DNA of 64,000 bases from JBFMDN01 sp040753915. Lineage in GTDB: Bacteria > Desulfobacterota > Desulfomonilia > Desulfomonilales > Desulfomonilaceae. A program made the translations under genes and the position numbers. The notes beneath the pieces were generated by a model. That model made no database searches. It saw only the letters and a list, made by a program, of their open reading frames with translations, and was not told the origin of the DNA. The stretch covers positions 120,978 to 184,977 of the forward strand of contig JBFMDN010000002.1 in NCBI GenBank assembly GCA_040753915.1, given 5' to 3'. Below are positions 16,537 to 24,779 of this stretch, in pieces; position 1 is the first letter of the stretch, and each line of letters begins with the position of its first letter.

Positions 16537-17400
16537 CTATTGCAGCGCTGCCTCCGAGAGCCGATCCCACGATGCCCGTATGCATCGAGAAGCCACACTG
16601 TCTCCCTGCTCCACAATGCTGCGCTTGGACACCATGGCGCGAATGACCTCTTCGTCGTACAGGATGCGCCCTACAAGCTCGGTTCCGGCCTCTCGAGCGA
16701 AACCTTCGATCCGGTCTGCCACCTCTGGCTGGATGTCCGCCTTGTTCAGGATCACCGATGCGGGTATACCGAAGCCTTTAACCAACTGAACCGCCCGCTC
16801 CAGGTCATGGAGGCCAGACAGCGTAGGTTCGGTCACGATCACCACATGATCCGCGCCCGTAATCGAGGATATGACGGGGCACCCTACCCCCGGAGCACCA
16901 TCCACCAGGATGAGCGACTTGCCGCGCTGCTTCGCGAGCACTCGTGCTTGATTCCGGACCAGGGCAACGAGCTTGCCGGAATTCTCTGCTCCAGGAACCA
17001 GTGCTGCATGAACCATCGGCCCAAACCGGGTTTCCGAGATGAACCATCGGCCGTTGAGCGGCTCCTCCAGGGCTACGGCTGACTCGGGACACACATGGAA
17101 GCATACGGCGCAGCCTTCGCATGCTGTCGGGTGGACGACGAAATCGTCCGATATTGCGCCAAAACGGCAGGCATCTCTGCAAAGTCCGCACCGGATGCAC
17201 TTTTCTTGGTCGATGAGAGCCACGCAGCCCCCTCGAAACTCCTCCTCGGAAAATACTTCCGGGTGCACCAGTATGTGAAGATCTGCTGCGTCCACGTCAC
17301 AGTCCGCGAGCACTTTTTCTCGCGCGAGGCACGCAAATGCGGCTGTGATCGTCGTCTTTCCGGTTCCTCCCTTGCCGCTGATTATCACCAGTTCCTTCAT
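16537..17400 (-). CDS. MinD-type ATPase with inserted 2[4Fe-4S] ferredoxin domain (B)
   Basis: A 287-residue protein. A deviant Walker A KGGTGKTT (residues 10-17) starts a MinD/Mrp-type P-loop domain. A ferredoxin insertion follows near 65-110 with two CxxCxxCxxxC-type motifs (CIRCGLCRDAC, CEGCAVCFHVC). The ATPase then resumes (LILVDGAPGVGCPVISS, VTEPTLSGLHDLERA). Such paired Fe-S ATPases are found in the ORP cluster of Desulfovibrio and act in metal-cluster handling. Its start overlaps the stop of its paralogue at 17397 by four bases. Confidence 0.92.
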   Translation of the reverse strand: MKELVIISGKGGTGKTTITAAFACLAREKVLADCDVDAADLHILVHPEVFSEEEFRGGCVALIDQEKCIRCGLCRDACRFGAISDDFVVHPTACEGCAVCFHVCPESAVALEEPLNGRWFISETRFGPMVHAALVPGAENSGKLVALVRNQARVLAKQRGKSLILVDGAPGVGCPVISSITGADHVVIVTEPTLSGLHDLERAVQLVKGFGIPASVILNKADIQPEVADRIEGFAREAGTELVGRILYDEEVIRAMVSKRSIVEQGDSVASRCIRASWDRLSEAALQ

Positions 17401-18266
17401 AGCCGTGCCTCTCTGCGCACAGGTTCGCGAGACGCCACTACGTCTCCGATGCGTGCGATCATATCCCCAAAGATCTTCCGATACTCCGGCGCGGTTGCCA
17501 CGAGAACATTTCCTCGGGCATAGCCTTCGGCTATCCTCCTGTCATGGGGTATCTCCGCGAGAATCGGAATCCCTTCCTCGCGGCAGTATTCCTGCACGCT
17601 CTCGTCCCCAACCCCTGCCCGGTTGATGACCACTCCGAGCGGAATGCCCAGCTCTCTGACCGCCTCAACGGCTATCTTGAGATCATGAAAGCCGAACGGA
17701 GTGGGTTCCGTCACCATGATGATGTAGTCCGATCCAGTCACCGTGTTTATCACTGGACAGGATGCACCCGGAGGGGCATCCAGGATCGCTATCCTTTCAG
17801 GGTTGATCTTTGCCTTCACCGCTCTGATGAGCGGCGGAGACATGGCCTCACCGATCTTCAGCAGACCATGGACGAACTGGACCGGCCCGCACGTCCCTGT
17901 CTCTATTACGCCCAGCACCCGAGGCTGCTCTGTGATAGCCTTCTCGGGGCACAGCAGTGAGCAGCCCCCACACCCATGGCACAACTCGGGAAATGTGAGC
18001 ACTTGCTTGCCGATGGGGAGGATCGCGCTGAACCGGCAAACTTCTCCGCACGTTCCACATACCGTGCATTTCTGAGAGTCAACAACCGGTACCGGTAATC
18101 CTACCGACTCGGAGCTTGTGATAACCGGCTTCATGAGCACGTGGCAGTTCGGCTCTTCCACGTCGCAATCGATCAGTTGGGCCCGGTCGGCAAGTACCAT
18201 GGCCAGACTGGTTGCAACCGTAGTTTTTCCCGTCCCGCCCTTTCCGCTCGCCACGCTAACAATCAT
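17397..18266 (-). CDS. MinD-type ATPase with inserted 2[4Fe-4S] ferredoxin domain (A)
   Basis: A 289-residue paralogue of the next gene, with the same order: KGGTGKTT near residue 10, then the ferredoxin insertion (CTVCGTCGEVC and CHGCGGCSLLC), then LDAPPGASCPVINTV and VTEPTPFGFHDLKIAV. The pair probably forms a heterodimer, as proposed for similar gene pairs (inference). The ATPase core is complete. There is a gap of 170 bases to the upstream NifU-like gene. Confidence 0.92.
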   Translation of the reverse strand: MIVSVASGKGGTGKTTVATSLAMVLADRAQLIDCDVEEPNCHVLMKPVITSSESVGLPVPVVDSQKCTVCGTCGEVCRFSAILPIGKQVLTFPELCHGCGGCSLLCPEKAITEQPRVLGVIETGTCGPVQFVHGLLKIGEAMSPPLIRAVKAKINPERIAILDAPPGASCPVINTVTGSDYIIMVTEPTPFGFHDLKIAVEAVRELGIPLGVVINRAGVGDESVQEYCREEGIPILAEIPHDRRIAEGYARGNVLVATAPEYRKIFGDMIARIGDVVASREPVRREARL

Positions 18267-18435
18267 TGTTTGTCTATCCTACGTTTCCGTATAGTGTCAG
18301 AGCCAAGGCCTTCCAATATACTTCCGGAACTGGCTACGCTCCAGGTCGCGTCCGGCCATGCTCGAGAGACGAAACAGTTCCCTCGATGGTGAACACAAGC
18401 ACGCGAATTGAGCGCTCCCGATCGGCTGCCAACGG

Positions 18436-18945
18436 TCATGCGGTCTTGCGTTCGGAGTTGGTGAGATAATTCTTCAGGGCCTCTTGGAGCGTTCCTGCAG
18501 CCAGGGTCGCGCAATGCAGGTGGTCCTCCGGGAGTCCGCCCACCTCGTGCTCTATGGCCACATAGTCGATGTCTGCCACTTCTTCGGGGGTCTTATTGAG
18601 CGCCAACCTTGCTGCGGCCGCACCGCACGCGCTGCTCATTCCGCACCCGTCAGTCCAGTACTTGGCGTCCACCACGCGATCGTCCCGAAACTTGAGGGAT
18701 ATTTTCATCGCATCGCCGCACTTGCCCCTCAGGCACGCAGTGGCATCGGGCACGTCAATGGTACCCTTCTCAGGGTCTTGCCTGAGTTGATACCACACCC
18801 ATACCCCTACCACTGCTGCCATCAAGAGGGCAGACGTCACTATGGAACCCAGCGAAGGCAAGCTCAGCCACGAGAAATCACTCAAAGCCTTATCCTCGTG
18901 AATCGATTGTCTGCTGGGCGTCTGGTACTGCGGACAATCGTCCAT
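18436..18945 (-). CDS. Membrane-anchored NifU-like scaffold protein
   Basis: A 169-residue protein with one hydrophobic helix (about 32-52) followed by an IscU-like domain. Its conserved Cys positions are GKCGDAMKISLKF, TDGCGMSSACGAAAARLAL and DHLHCATLAAGTLQEAL. An N-terminal membrane anchor on this fold is unusual. It could place a scaffold at the membrane in the cytoplasm. It lies 33 bases after a NifX-family gene in the same direction. Confidence 0.8.
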   Translation of the reverse strand: MDDCPQYQTPSRQSIHEDKALSDFSWLSLPSLGSIVTSALLMAAVVGVWVWYQLRQDPEKGTIDVPDATACLRGKCGDAMKISLKFRDDRVVDAKYWTDGCGMSSACGAAAARLALNKTPEEVADIDYVAIEHEVGGLPEDHLHCATLAAGTLQEALKNYLTNSERKTA

Positions 18946-18978
18946 CTGTCCTGCAGCGTCCCGTCCTCCCGCACAGAT

Positions 18979-19338
18979 TTACCAGTGGGCCTCTACGGTA
19001 GGCTGATCCGCGTAGCTCACCTGGTTATTCTGAAAACGCTCGATCGCCTCCCGAACACTACCGGCCTGATCCACTCCCACCTTGATTCCCGCAGCCTGAA
19101 GGGTACGAAACGCATTGGGCCCGCAGTGGCCGGTGAGCAGGACGTCGACCTTCTTGTCCGCGAGCACCTTGGCAGCCTGTATCCCCGCTCCCTGCATTGC
19201 GTTGATGTTTGTGGAATTATCCACGGTTTCCAACAACGTTCCATCCTTGTCCGCGATGATGAAGTACTTGGCCCTGCCGAAGCGGGGATCGACCTGGGAA
19301 TCAAGATCTTGCCCCATCGCGGTGATCGCTATCCTCAT
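18979..19338 (-). CDS. NifX/NifB-type dinitrogenase cofactor family protein (1)
   Basis: A 119-residue protein of the NifX/MTH1175 fold (MRIAITAMGQDLDSQVDPRFGRAKYFII, GHCGPNAFRTLQAAGIKVG). In Desulfovibrio the ORP protein of this family carries a Mo-Cu-S cluster; other members bind FeMo-cofactor precursors. Ligand identity here is unknown. The ATG at 19338 has GGGAGAGAGG upstream. It is one of three related copies in the cluster. Confidence 0.85.
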   Translation of the reverse strand: MRIAITAMGQDLDSQVDPRFGRAKYFIIADKDGTLLETVDNSTNINAMQGAGIQAAKVLADKKVDVLLTGHCGPNAFRTLQAAGIKVGVDQAGSVREAIERFQNNQVSYADQPTVEAHW

Positions 19339-19360
19339 AGACCTCTCTCCCTGCTGTTGA

Positions 19361-19741
19361 TCAGAATCTACCTCCGCCGCACACCTGATTTTCTTGGATA
19401 AGCTCGAGCCTGCCTTGCAAGAGATCCTGCACCACAGCCCCCACGGTTTCGCCGTACGGACCATAATAGACGTCGATGCCCGCTTGCCTGAACCCCATCA
19501 GCGGCCTCATTCCGATCCCGCCGACGATAATGGCATGCGCGCCACTCTGATGCAGAAGGTTTACCGGCCCCTGACATCCGCCCTGGACATGAGGAGGATT
19601 GTGAACCAGACTGACGTCCTTGATTTCTCCATCTTCCACGTGGACGAGGGTAAATACGTCACAGTGACCGAAGTGCCCCGACCTGGGGGCCTCCAGTCCC
19701 CCCGGATGCATGGACGGTATAGCTACTGTCTTGTTTGCCAT
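19361..19741 (-). CDS. NifX/NifB-type dinitrogenase cofactor family protein (2)
   Basis: A 126-residue protein of the same NifX/MTH1175 family. MANKTVAIPSMHPGGLEA opens it, HFGHCDVFTLVHV follows, and IIVGGIGMRPLMGF is the conserved core. His and Cys near HFGHCDVF and QVCGGG at the end are possible metal ligands. It lies 22 bases upstream of copy 1. Confidence 0.85.
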   Translation of the reverse strand: MANKTVAIPSMHPGGLEAPRSGHFGHCDVFTLVHVEDGEIKDVSLVHNPPHVQGGCQGPVNLLHQSGAHAIIVGGIGMRPLMGFRQAGIDVYYGPYGETVGAVVQDLLQGRLELIQENQVCGGGRF

Positions 19742-19811
19742 GAATATCGTTGTCTCCTCTCGATTCTATGAAATAGGAATTATAGGCGTTTTCGTCTTGC
19801 GTGCCGTGGAG

Positions 19812-20711
19812 CTACGCGGCTGAGACAGCCCCGCTCTCCAGCATCCCGCTGACCTGAGCGGCGAGGGACTGGAAAGCCTTCGTGGACACGGATTCCGGGT
19901 CCGCCACCGACGCAGGAGTCCCCGTATCGCCTCCGATGACCAGGGACGGATCGATAGGTATCGATCCCAGGAAAGGAACGCCCAGATCTCGGGACGCTTT
20001 CAGCCCTCCACCACTCCGGAAGAGGTCTATGGAACCGCTGCAGTGCGGACAGATCAAGCCGCTCATGTTTTCCACGATGCCCAGGAGGTTCATCTCCACC
20101 GTTCTGGCGAATACCACCGATTTGCGTGAGTCCAGCAGAGCCACATCTTGGGGAGTCGTTACCACGATCGCCCACAGCGGATTTCCAAGGAGTTGCGCTA
20201 TGCTGAGGGGCTCATCCCCCGTTCCCGGTGGTAAGTCCACGATGAGGTAATCCAACGGGCCCCAGTTAACCTCGGCGAGAAATTGTTTGAACACCGTGTG
20301 CTTCACTGGACCACGCCAGATCACAGGGGTGTCTGGGTCAGGGAGCATGAATGCCATGGACATGACCTTGATCCCCGTCTCCGAGACAATTGGCTCAATT
20401 CCAACTTTTGACCCCCCTGGACTCCGTCCTTCCAGCCCAAACATCTTGGGCACGTTTGGCCCGTGGACATCTCCATCGAGAATGCCAACGGTCTTTCCTG
20501 CGTTGGCAAGAGCGACAGCCAGATTCACCGCAACGGTAGTCTTGCCTACGCCGCCCTTGCCACTCATCACTGCCACCCGGTGCTTGATCAGCCCCAGTCT
20601 CGAGGCGAGAAGCTCGTCCATGTGGCGCTCCTGAGTTGCAGCATCGCAGGAGGAGGCTGTCGCGCAGGTACCACACGAGCTATCACCCGAACATTGCTTG
20701 TCTTTTTCCAT
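19812..20711 (-). CDS. Mrp/NBP35-type Fe-S carrier ATPase
   Basis: A 299-residue protein. A Cys-rich N-terminus (CSGDSSCGTCATASSC) of the NBP35 type precedes the P loop SGKGGVGKTT. Then come DGDVHGPNVPKMFG, the MAFMLPD and WRGP motifs, DLPPGTGDEPL, and the subunit-bridging CxxC in MSGLICPHCSGS. These proteins bind and transfer a [4Fe-4S] cluster. The ATG at 20711 is preceded by GAGGG. It belongs to the ORP-like cluster. Confidence 0.92.
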   Translation of the reverse strand: MEKDKQCSGDSSCGTCATASSCDAATQERHMDELLASRLGLIKHRVAVMSGKGGVGKTTVAVNLAVALANAGKTVGILDGDVHGPNVPKMFGLEGRSPGGSKVGIEPIVSETGIKVMSMAFMLPDPDTPVIWRGPVKHTVFKQFLAEVNWGPLDYLIVDLPPGTGDEPLSIAQLLGNPLWAIVVTTPQDVALLDSRKSVVFARTVEMNLLGIVENMSGLICPHCSGSIDLFRSGGGLKASRDLGVPFLGSIPIDPSLVIGGDTGTPASVADPESVSTKAFQSLAAQVSGMLESGAVSAA

Positions 20712-20866
20712 TTTCCCTCGGTGAGTGCTTCTTGTGTGCCGTGTACGGCAACGCAAGAACCTATTTGTGCCCCTTGAAATCAATGTCAAGGCAGGCAGGC
20801 CGCAGCGTGAGACCTACAGATCAAAACCATCGGCAATTTCTGCACTGGTCTCACGACTTCAACGGC

Positions 20867-21184
20867 TTAACTCTGTTTCTTATCGAGCTCGGACAGCCGA
20901 GCCTCCATTGCCGCTATTTCATCTCGAGCCGCTGCCAGCTCATTTCGTAACAGCTCGGCCTCATCGGTCACAGGAGCAACCTGCCACGCGGACGGCCCCC
21001 ACCATCCTCGACCGCCGAAGCAGCGACCTCTGCCCCCACCCCAGGGCACGCCACCGCGGCCTATGCCGCGCATGGCTCCAAAGGGCCGGAGCCGTCTTCC
21101 CGCACTCACAGGTGAGCATCCTCCTCGTCCCCAGCCGGTTGCCGGGCCGCGACCTCCGGGTCCTGTTCTGTCAAATCCTGGCAT
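20867..21184 (-). CDS. DUF5320-type Gly-rich small protein
   Basis: A 105-residue protein. MPGFDRTGPGGRGPATGWGRG is the DUF5320 signature, followed by Gly/Arg-rich repeats. A C-terminal helical region (about 72-105, heptad-like ELLRNELAAARDEIAAMEARL) probably forms a coiled coil. DUF5320 proteins commonly sit beside NifX-family and Mrp genes, as here; their function is unknown. The ATG at 21184 has AAAGGAG eight bases upstream. Confidence 0.82.
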   Translation of the reverse strand: MPGFDRTGPGGRGPATGWGRGGCSPVSAGRRLRPFGAMRGIGRGGVPWGGGRGRCFGGRGWWGPSAWQVAPVTDEAELLRNELAAARDEIAAMEARLSELDKKQS

Positions 21185-21217
21185 TGCACCCACTCCTTTC
21201 TTGGAGATATGTTCGGG

Positions 21218-21598
21218 TCACCGATCGTGATTGCGTCCTCGTCCGAATCGTCCTCGCTTACAGGAGAGACGACCAGGCATCACGAAGCATGCATCAGAGA
21301 TCCTCCCCGACCTGAGAGCTGCCAACACTTCCCACACATTTCCCGCGACCCAGGGGAGCACGTTGACCTCGGCCTGCCGGATCAGATTTTCGAGGCAACC
21401 GCTGATGCCGCCGCAAACGAGAAGCTCGATCCCCAATTCCTTCAAGCGTGCAACTCGACCGAAGCGAGAGAGCGCGGTCCAGTCCTCCCGTGCAATGAGC
21501 CGGTCCTCGTCCTGATCATGAGCAATGATAAGCATGCTTCGGCAGCAATCGAAGACCGGTGCGACCCGCGTTTGATGTTCCGGAATTGCAACTCTCAT
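21218..21598 (-). CDS. NifX/NifB-type dinitrogenase cofactor family protein (3)
   Basis: A 126-residue protein (MRVAIPEHQTRVAPVFDCC, LLVCGGISGCLENLIR). It is the most divergent of the three copies. It lacks the DPRFG motif and has Cys residues at CC and CGGISGC. First gene of the cluster, with a consensus sigma-54 promoter just ahead. The ATG at 21598 is preceded by GGGTGA. The last 15 residues are Arg-rich and may be unstructured. Confidence 0.8.
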   Translation of the reverse strand: MRVAIPEHQTRVAPVFDCCRSMLIIAHDQDEDRLIAREDWTALSRFGRVARLKELGIELLVCGGISGCLENLIRQAEVNVLPWVAGNVWEVLAALRSGRISDACFVMPGRLSCKRGRFGRGRNHDR

Positions 21599-21620
21599 GA
21601 TATCACCCGAGGCGCTGAAA

Positions 21621-21635
21621 GCAATTTTGGTGCCA
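21621..21635 (-). promoter_or_regulatory. Consensus sigma-54 promoter for the ORP-like cluster
   Basis: Read on the minus strand the site is TGGCAC-CAAAA-TTGC, an exact match to the -24/-12 consensus with correct spacing. The predicted start near 21609 leaves an 11-base leader that contains the GGGTGA ribosome-binding site. A 13-base palindrome (TGATCA-A-TGATCA, 21639-21651) abuts the -24 side. The orp operons of Desulfovibrio vulgaris are also sigma-54 dependent. Confidence 0.8.
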
Positions 21636-21799
21636 TTTTGATCAATGATCATATCAAGATGAAATTATGATGGTTTACCCGCCAGGCAGCCTGGCACGTG
21701 AAGAAGACGGTGCAGATTGCATCCATACGTCTCGCCGCTTTTTGCACTATCCCCTTCCCTGCTGCGCGTCAATCGAGCTCACCAACTCACCCCCCGATG

Positions 21800-21832
21800 C
21801 TAACACATATCTAACAATAACCTGGCAATGCT
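21800..21832 (+). promoter_or_regulatory. Pho-box candidate
   Basis: Three direct repeats with an 11-base period: CTAACACATAT, CTAACAATAAC and CTGGCAATGCT. The 11-base spacing is the hallmark of PhoB-type boxes. The site is about 140 bases before pstC. The rest of 21652-21974 shows no gene. Confidence 0.5.
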
Positions 21833-21974
21833 CCAATAAACCGTTCCTAAGATGGTAGTCGAAAAGGGGTTTACGCAACGGTACGGATTTCAAATGGGGT
21901 GAGAGAGGCATCGGCACTGTGGGACGCCTGAAACCGAAGGTCCGGTCCCGCGTTTCATCCCAACGGGAAATGGT

Positions 21975-23360
21975 ATGTCGCCAACTCTTCTCTTCGTCGC
22001 GATTCTGATCTTGTCCGCGTCTGCATACTACCTCGGTGTCAGGCGTGCATTTTCGGTGGTAGGAGGACCGAAGGGGATCAGGAATCTCCACTCGCTTCCG
22101 TCCTATTACGGGTGGCTCTCAGCGCTCTGGGTTGCGATTCCCACTCTGATGCTTTTCGGCTTCTGGCTGATGTTCGAATCCACGATCATAACGCAGATGG
22201 TCGTGGCAGGCTTGCCTCCCGAGCTGAGAGAGCTTCCTTCGGACCGCATGACACTCGTGATCAATGATATCAGGAACTTGGTTGCGGGCAACATAACGTC
22301 CGACAAGTCCCCCCAGTTAGAGGCGGCAGCCAGACATTACGAAGATCTCATGGCCACGAGTCATCTGGCACTTGCGGTCGTGGCACTGGCAGTGGCAGCA
22401 GCAGGCGCTGCGGGAGTCTGGCTCCGCATTAGGCCGAATCTTCGGGCCCGCAATCAGGTTGAACGGGTGCTCAAAGTGGTTATGATCGTCTGCTCTGTCA
22501 TCGCGATTCTTACCACGGTTGGCATCATTGCATCGGTCCTGTTTGAATCTATTCGCTTCTTCCACCTCGTGCCTATAACCGAGTTCTTGTTCGGGTTGGA
22601 ATGGAATCCTCAGATCGCAATACGAGCCGATCAGGTGGCCGGATCCGGGGCATTTGGAGCGATTCCCGTTTTTGCAGGGACTGTGCTGATCTCGGCAATC
22701 GCGATGCTTGTGGCTGTACCCATCGGCCTTATGTCGGCCATTTACCTCTCGGAGTATGCGTCGAAACGAGTCCGGTCAGCAGCCAAACCGCTCATGGAGA
22801 TCCTTGCAGGCATTCCGACGGTGGTTTACGGCTTCTTCGCCGCCCTGGTAGTGGCGCCTTCCGTTCGGGATCTTGGAGCGTCCGTTGGGCTGAGCGTTTC
22901 ATCGGAGAGCGCCTTGGCGGCCGGCGTGGTGATGGGGATCATGATTATCCCCTTCGTGTCGTCGCTTTCCGACGATGTGATAAACGCGGTGCCTCAGTCG
23001 CTGCGAGATGGAGCCTATGCACTGGGCGCGACGCAATCGGAGGCGGTGAAGCATGTGGTTATACCTGCAGCGCTTCCGGGAATCGTGGGAGGAGTCCTTC
23101 TCGCTGTATCAAGGGCCATCGGCGAAACCATGATCGTCGTGATGGCAGCGGGCCTGGCGGCGAACCTGACTGCCAACCCGTTTGCCACGGTCACGACGGT
23201 CACGGTGCAGATAGTCACCTTGCTGACAGGCGACCAGGAGTTTGACAATCCCAAGACCCTCGCTGCCTTCGCATTGGGTCTGATCTTGTTCATCGTCACC
23301 CTGTTATTGAACGTCATTGCGCTTTATATGGTGCGCAAGTACAGGGAGCAATATGAGTAG
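21975..23360 (+). CDS. pstC: Phosphate ABC transporter permease PstC
   Basis: A 461-residue inner-membrane protein. The N-terminal extension contains two or three extra hydrophobic segments before the conserved PstC core (GAIPVFAGTVLISAIAMLVAVPIGLMSAIYLSEYA, then EILAGIPTVVYGFFAAL). The permease signature is EAVKHVVIPAALPGIVGGVLLAVSRAIGETM. With PstA it forms the channel for high-affinity phosphate uptake. It overlaps pstA by eight bases (ATGAGTAG). Confidence 0.95.
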   Translation: MSPTLLFVAILILSASAYYLGVRRAFSVVGGPKGIRNLHSLPSYYGWLSALWVAIPTLMLFGFWLMFESTIITQMVVAGLPPELRELPSDRMTLVINDIRNLVAGNITSDKSPQLEAAARHYEDLMATSHLALAVVALAVAAAGAAGVWLRIRPNLRARNQVERVLKVVMIVCSVIAILTTVGIIASVLFESIRFFHLVPITEFLFGLEWNPQIAIRADQVAGSGAFGAIPVFAGTVLISAIAMLVAVPIGLMSAIYLSEYASKRVRSAAKPLMEILAGIPTVVYGFFAALVVAPSVRDLGASVGLSVSSESALAAGVVMGIMIIPFVSSLSDDVINAVPQSLRDGAYALGATQSEAVKHVVIPAALPGIVGGVLLAVSRAIGETMIVVMAAGLAANLTANPFATVTTVTVQIVTLLTGDQEFDNPKTLAAFALGLILFIVTLLLNVIALYMVRKYREQYE

Positions 23361-24672
23361 CGATCCACAGCGGGCTCGCGGTAAAGACATCAATGGCGAC
23401 ACCTCTGTTCAATCCCAGCGTGCTCTGGACATTGTTCGGAGGGGATTGGGCAAGAGGTATCGCGCGGAGCGCCGATTCCGCATGTATGGCTTTGCAGCGG
23501 TCTTCACGAGTCTTCTGTTCCTTGTCATCGTATTTGTCAGTATATTCTCCAAAGGGTATACAGCGTTTACCCAAACATATATCCAGGTACAGGTATACCT
23601 CGATCCCACCCATATCGACCGGGCAGCTCCGTCCGAAGGCAACTATCAAGGCCTGATAAAGGAATCCCTCCTCAAAGCCTTTCCCGATGCGGATACCAGG
23701 CAATTGAAGCGCCAGCTCTGGGCTCTGATTAGCCCCGGGGCAGCCTATGAGCTGCGGGATCTTGTGGTGAAACGGCCTGAGCTCATCGGACAGACGATTT
23801 CGTTGGCTCTACCCGCGGACGACGACGTGGACATGCTCATGAAGGGGCACACGGGCCGTCAAGGTCCCGAAGAGTCCCGAAGATTGACAGACAAGCAAAT
23901 GGCTTGGATAGGGCAGATGGAGAAGGATGGAAGGATCCGGCAACAGTTCAACTGGGCGTTTTTCACGAATGGTGATTCGCGCGAGCCGGAGCTCGCGGGT
24001 ATTCGAGGTGCCCTGTACGGCTCGTTTTTCACGCTGCTGGTAACTCTCCTGCTTTCCTTTCCCGCAGGTGTGGCAGCCGCAGTGTATCTGGAGGAGTTTG
24101 CACCGAAGAACCGGTTTACTGACCTCATCGAGGTAAACATCAACAATCTTGCGGCTGTTCCGTCTATAGTCTTCGGTCTTCTCGGACTTGCCGTTTACAT
24201 AGGTTACTTTGGCCTTCCCAGGTCGACACCCATAGTCGGCGGGTTAGTCATGACACTGATGACACTCCCGATCATCATTATCGCCAGCCGAGCCTCATTA
24301 AAATCCGTACCACCGTCGATTCGCGAGGCTGCTCTGGGGGTCGGGGCGTCCCCTGTCCAAACTGTCTTGCATCACGTGCTGCCTCTGGCTTTGCCGGGCA
24401 TTTTGACGGGCACCATCATCGGTATGGCCCGTGCGCTGGGGGAGACTGCTCCCTTGCTCATGATTGGAATGGTGGCCTTCATTGTGGACGTTCCGCACGG
24501 CTTCACGGATCCGGCCACCGTTTTGCCCGTGCAGATCTATCTCTGGTCTGACAGCCCTGAGCGCGGCTTCGTGGAAAAGACATCTGCAGCAATCATGGTT
24601 CTGCTGGTCTTTCTCATCTTCATGAATTCTGCAGCGGTTTGGCTGCGCAGACGATTCGAGCGCAGGTGGTAA
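23353..24672 (+). CDS. pstA: Phosphate ABC transporter permease PstA
   Basis: A 439-residue inner-membrane protein. A long region after the first helix (about 55-215) is soluble and probably periplasmic. The core has LLLSFPAGVAAAVYLEEFAP, NNLAAVPSIVFGLLGLAV, VGASPVQTVLHHVLPLALPG and RALGETAPLLMIG. The long periplasmic insert is shared by a subgroup of PstA proteins. The ATG at 23353 overlaps the pstC stop, so the pair is translationally coupled. Confidence 0.95.
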   Translation: MSSDPQRARGKDINGDTSVQSQRALDIVRRGLGKRYRAERRFRMYGFAAVFTSLLFLVIVFVSIFSKGYTAFTQTYIQVQVYLDPTHIDRAAPSEGNYQGLIKESLLKAFPDADTRQLKRQLWALISPGAAYELRDLVVKRPELIGQTISLALPADDDVDMLMKGHTGRQGPEESRRLTDKQMAWIGQMEKDGRIRQQFNWAFFTNGDSREPELAGIRGALYGSFFTLLVTLLLSFPAGVAAAVYLEEFAPKNRFTDLIEVNINNLAAVPSIVFGLLGLAVYIGYFGLPRSTPIVGGLVMTLMTLPIIIIASRASLKSVPPSIREAALGVGASPVQTVLHHVLPLALPGILTGTIIGMARALGETAPLLMIGMVAFIVDVPHGFTDPATVLPVQIYLWSDSPERGFVEKTSAAIMVLLVFLIFMNSAAVWLRRRFERRW

Positions 24673-24779
24673 CTGGGCGTTACGCTGGTTGAACTGTTTT
24701 CCACGGCCGAAGAAACGGCATGCGTACGACACTTCGGCCCTCTTGCACCTGAAATGAGAGCACAAGGAGGTTGATGATT

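Noticed and set aside
20727..20740. GG-N10-GC sigma-54-like match before the Mrp gene (minus strand)
   Set aside because: The -12 element is poor (AAGC) and the predicted start would fall inside the ribosome-binding site.
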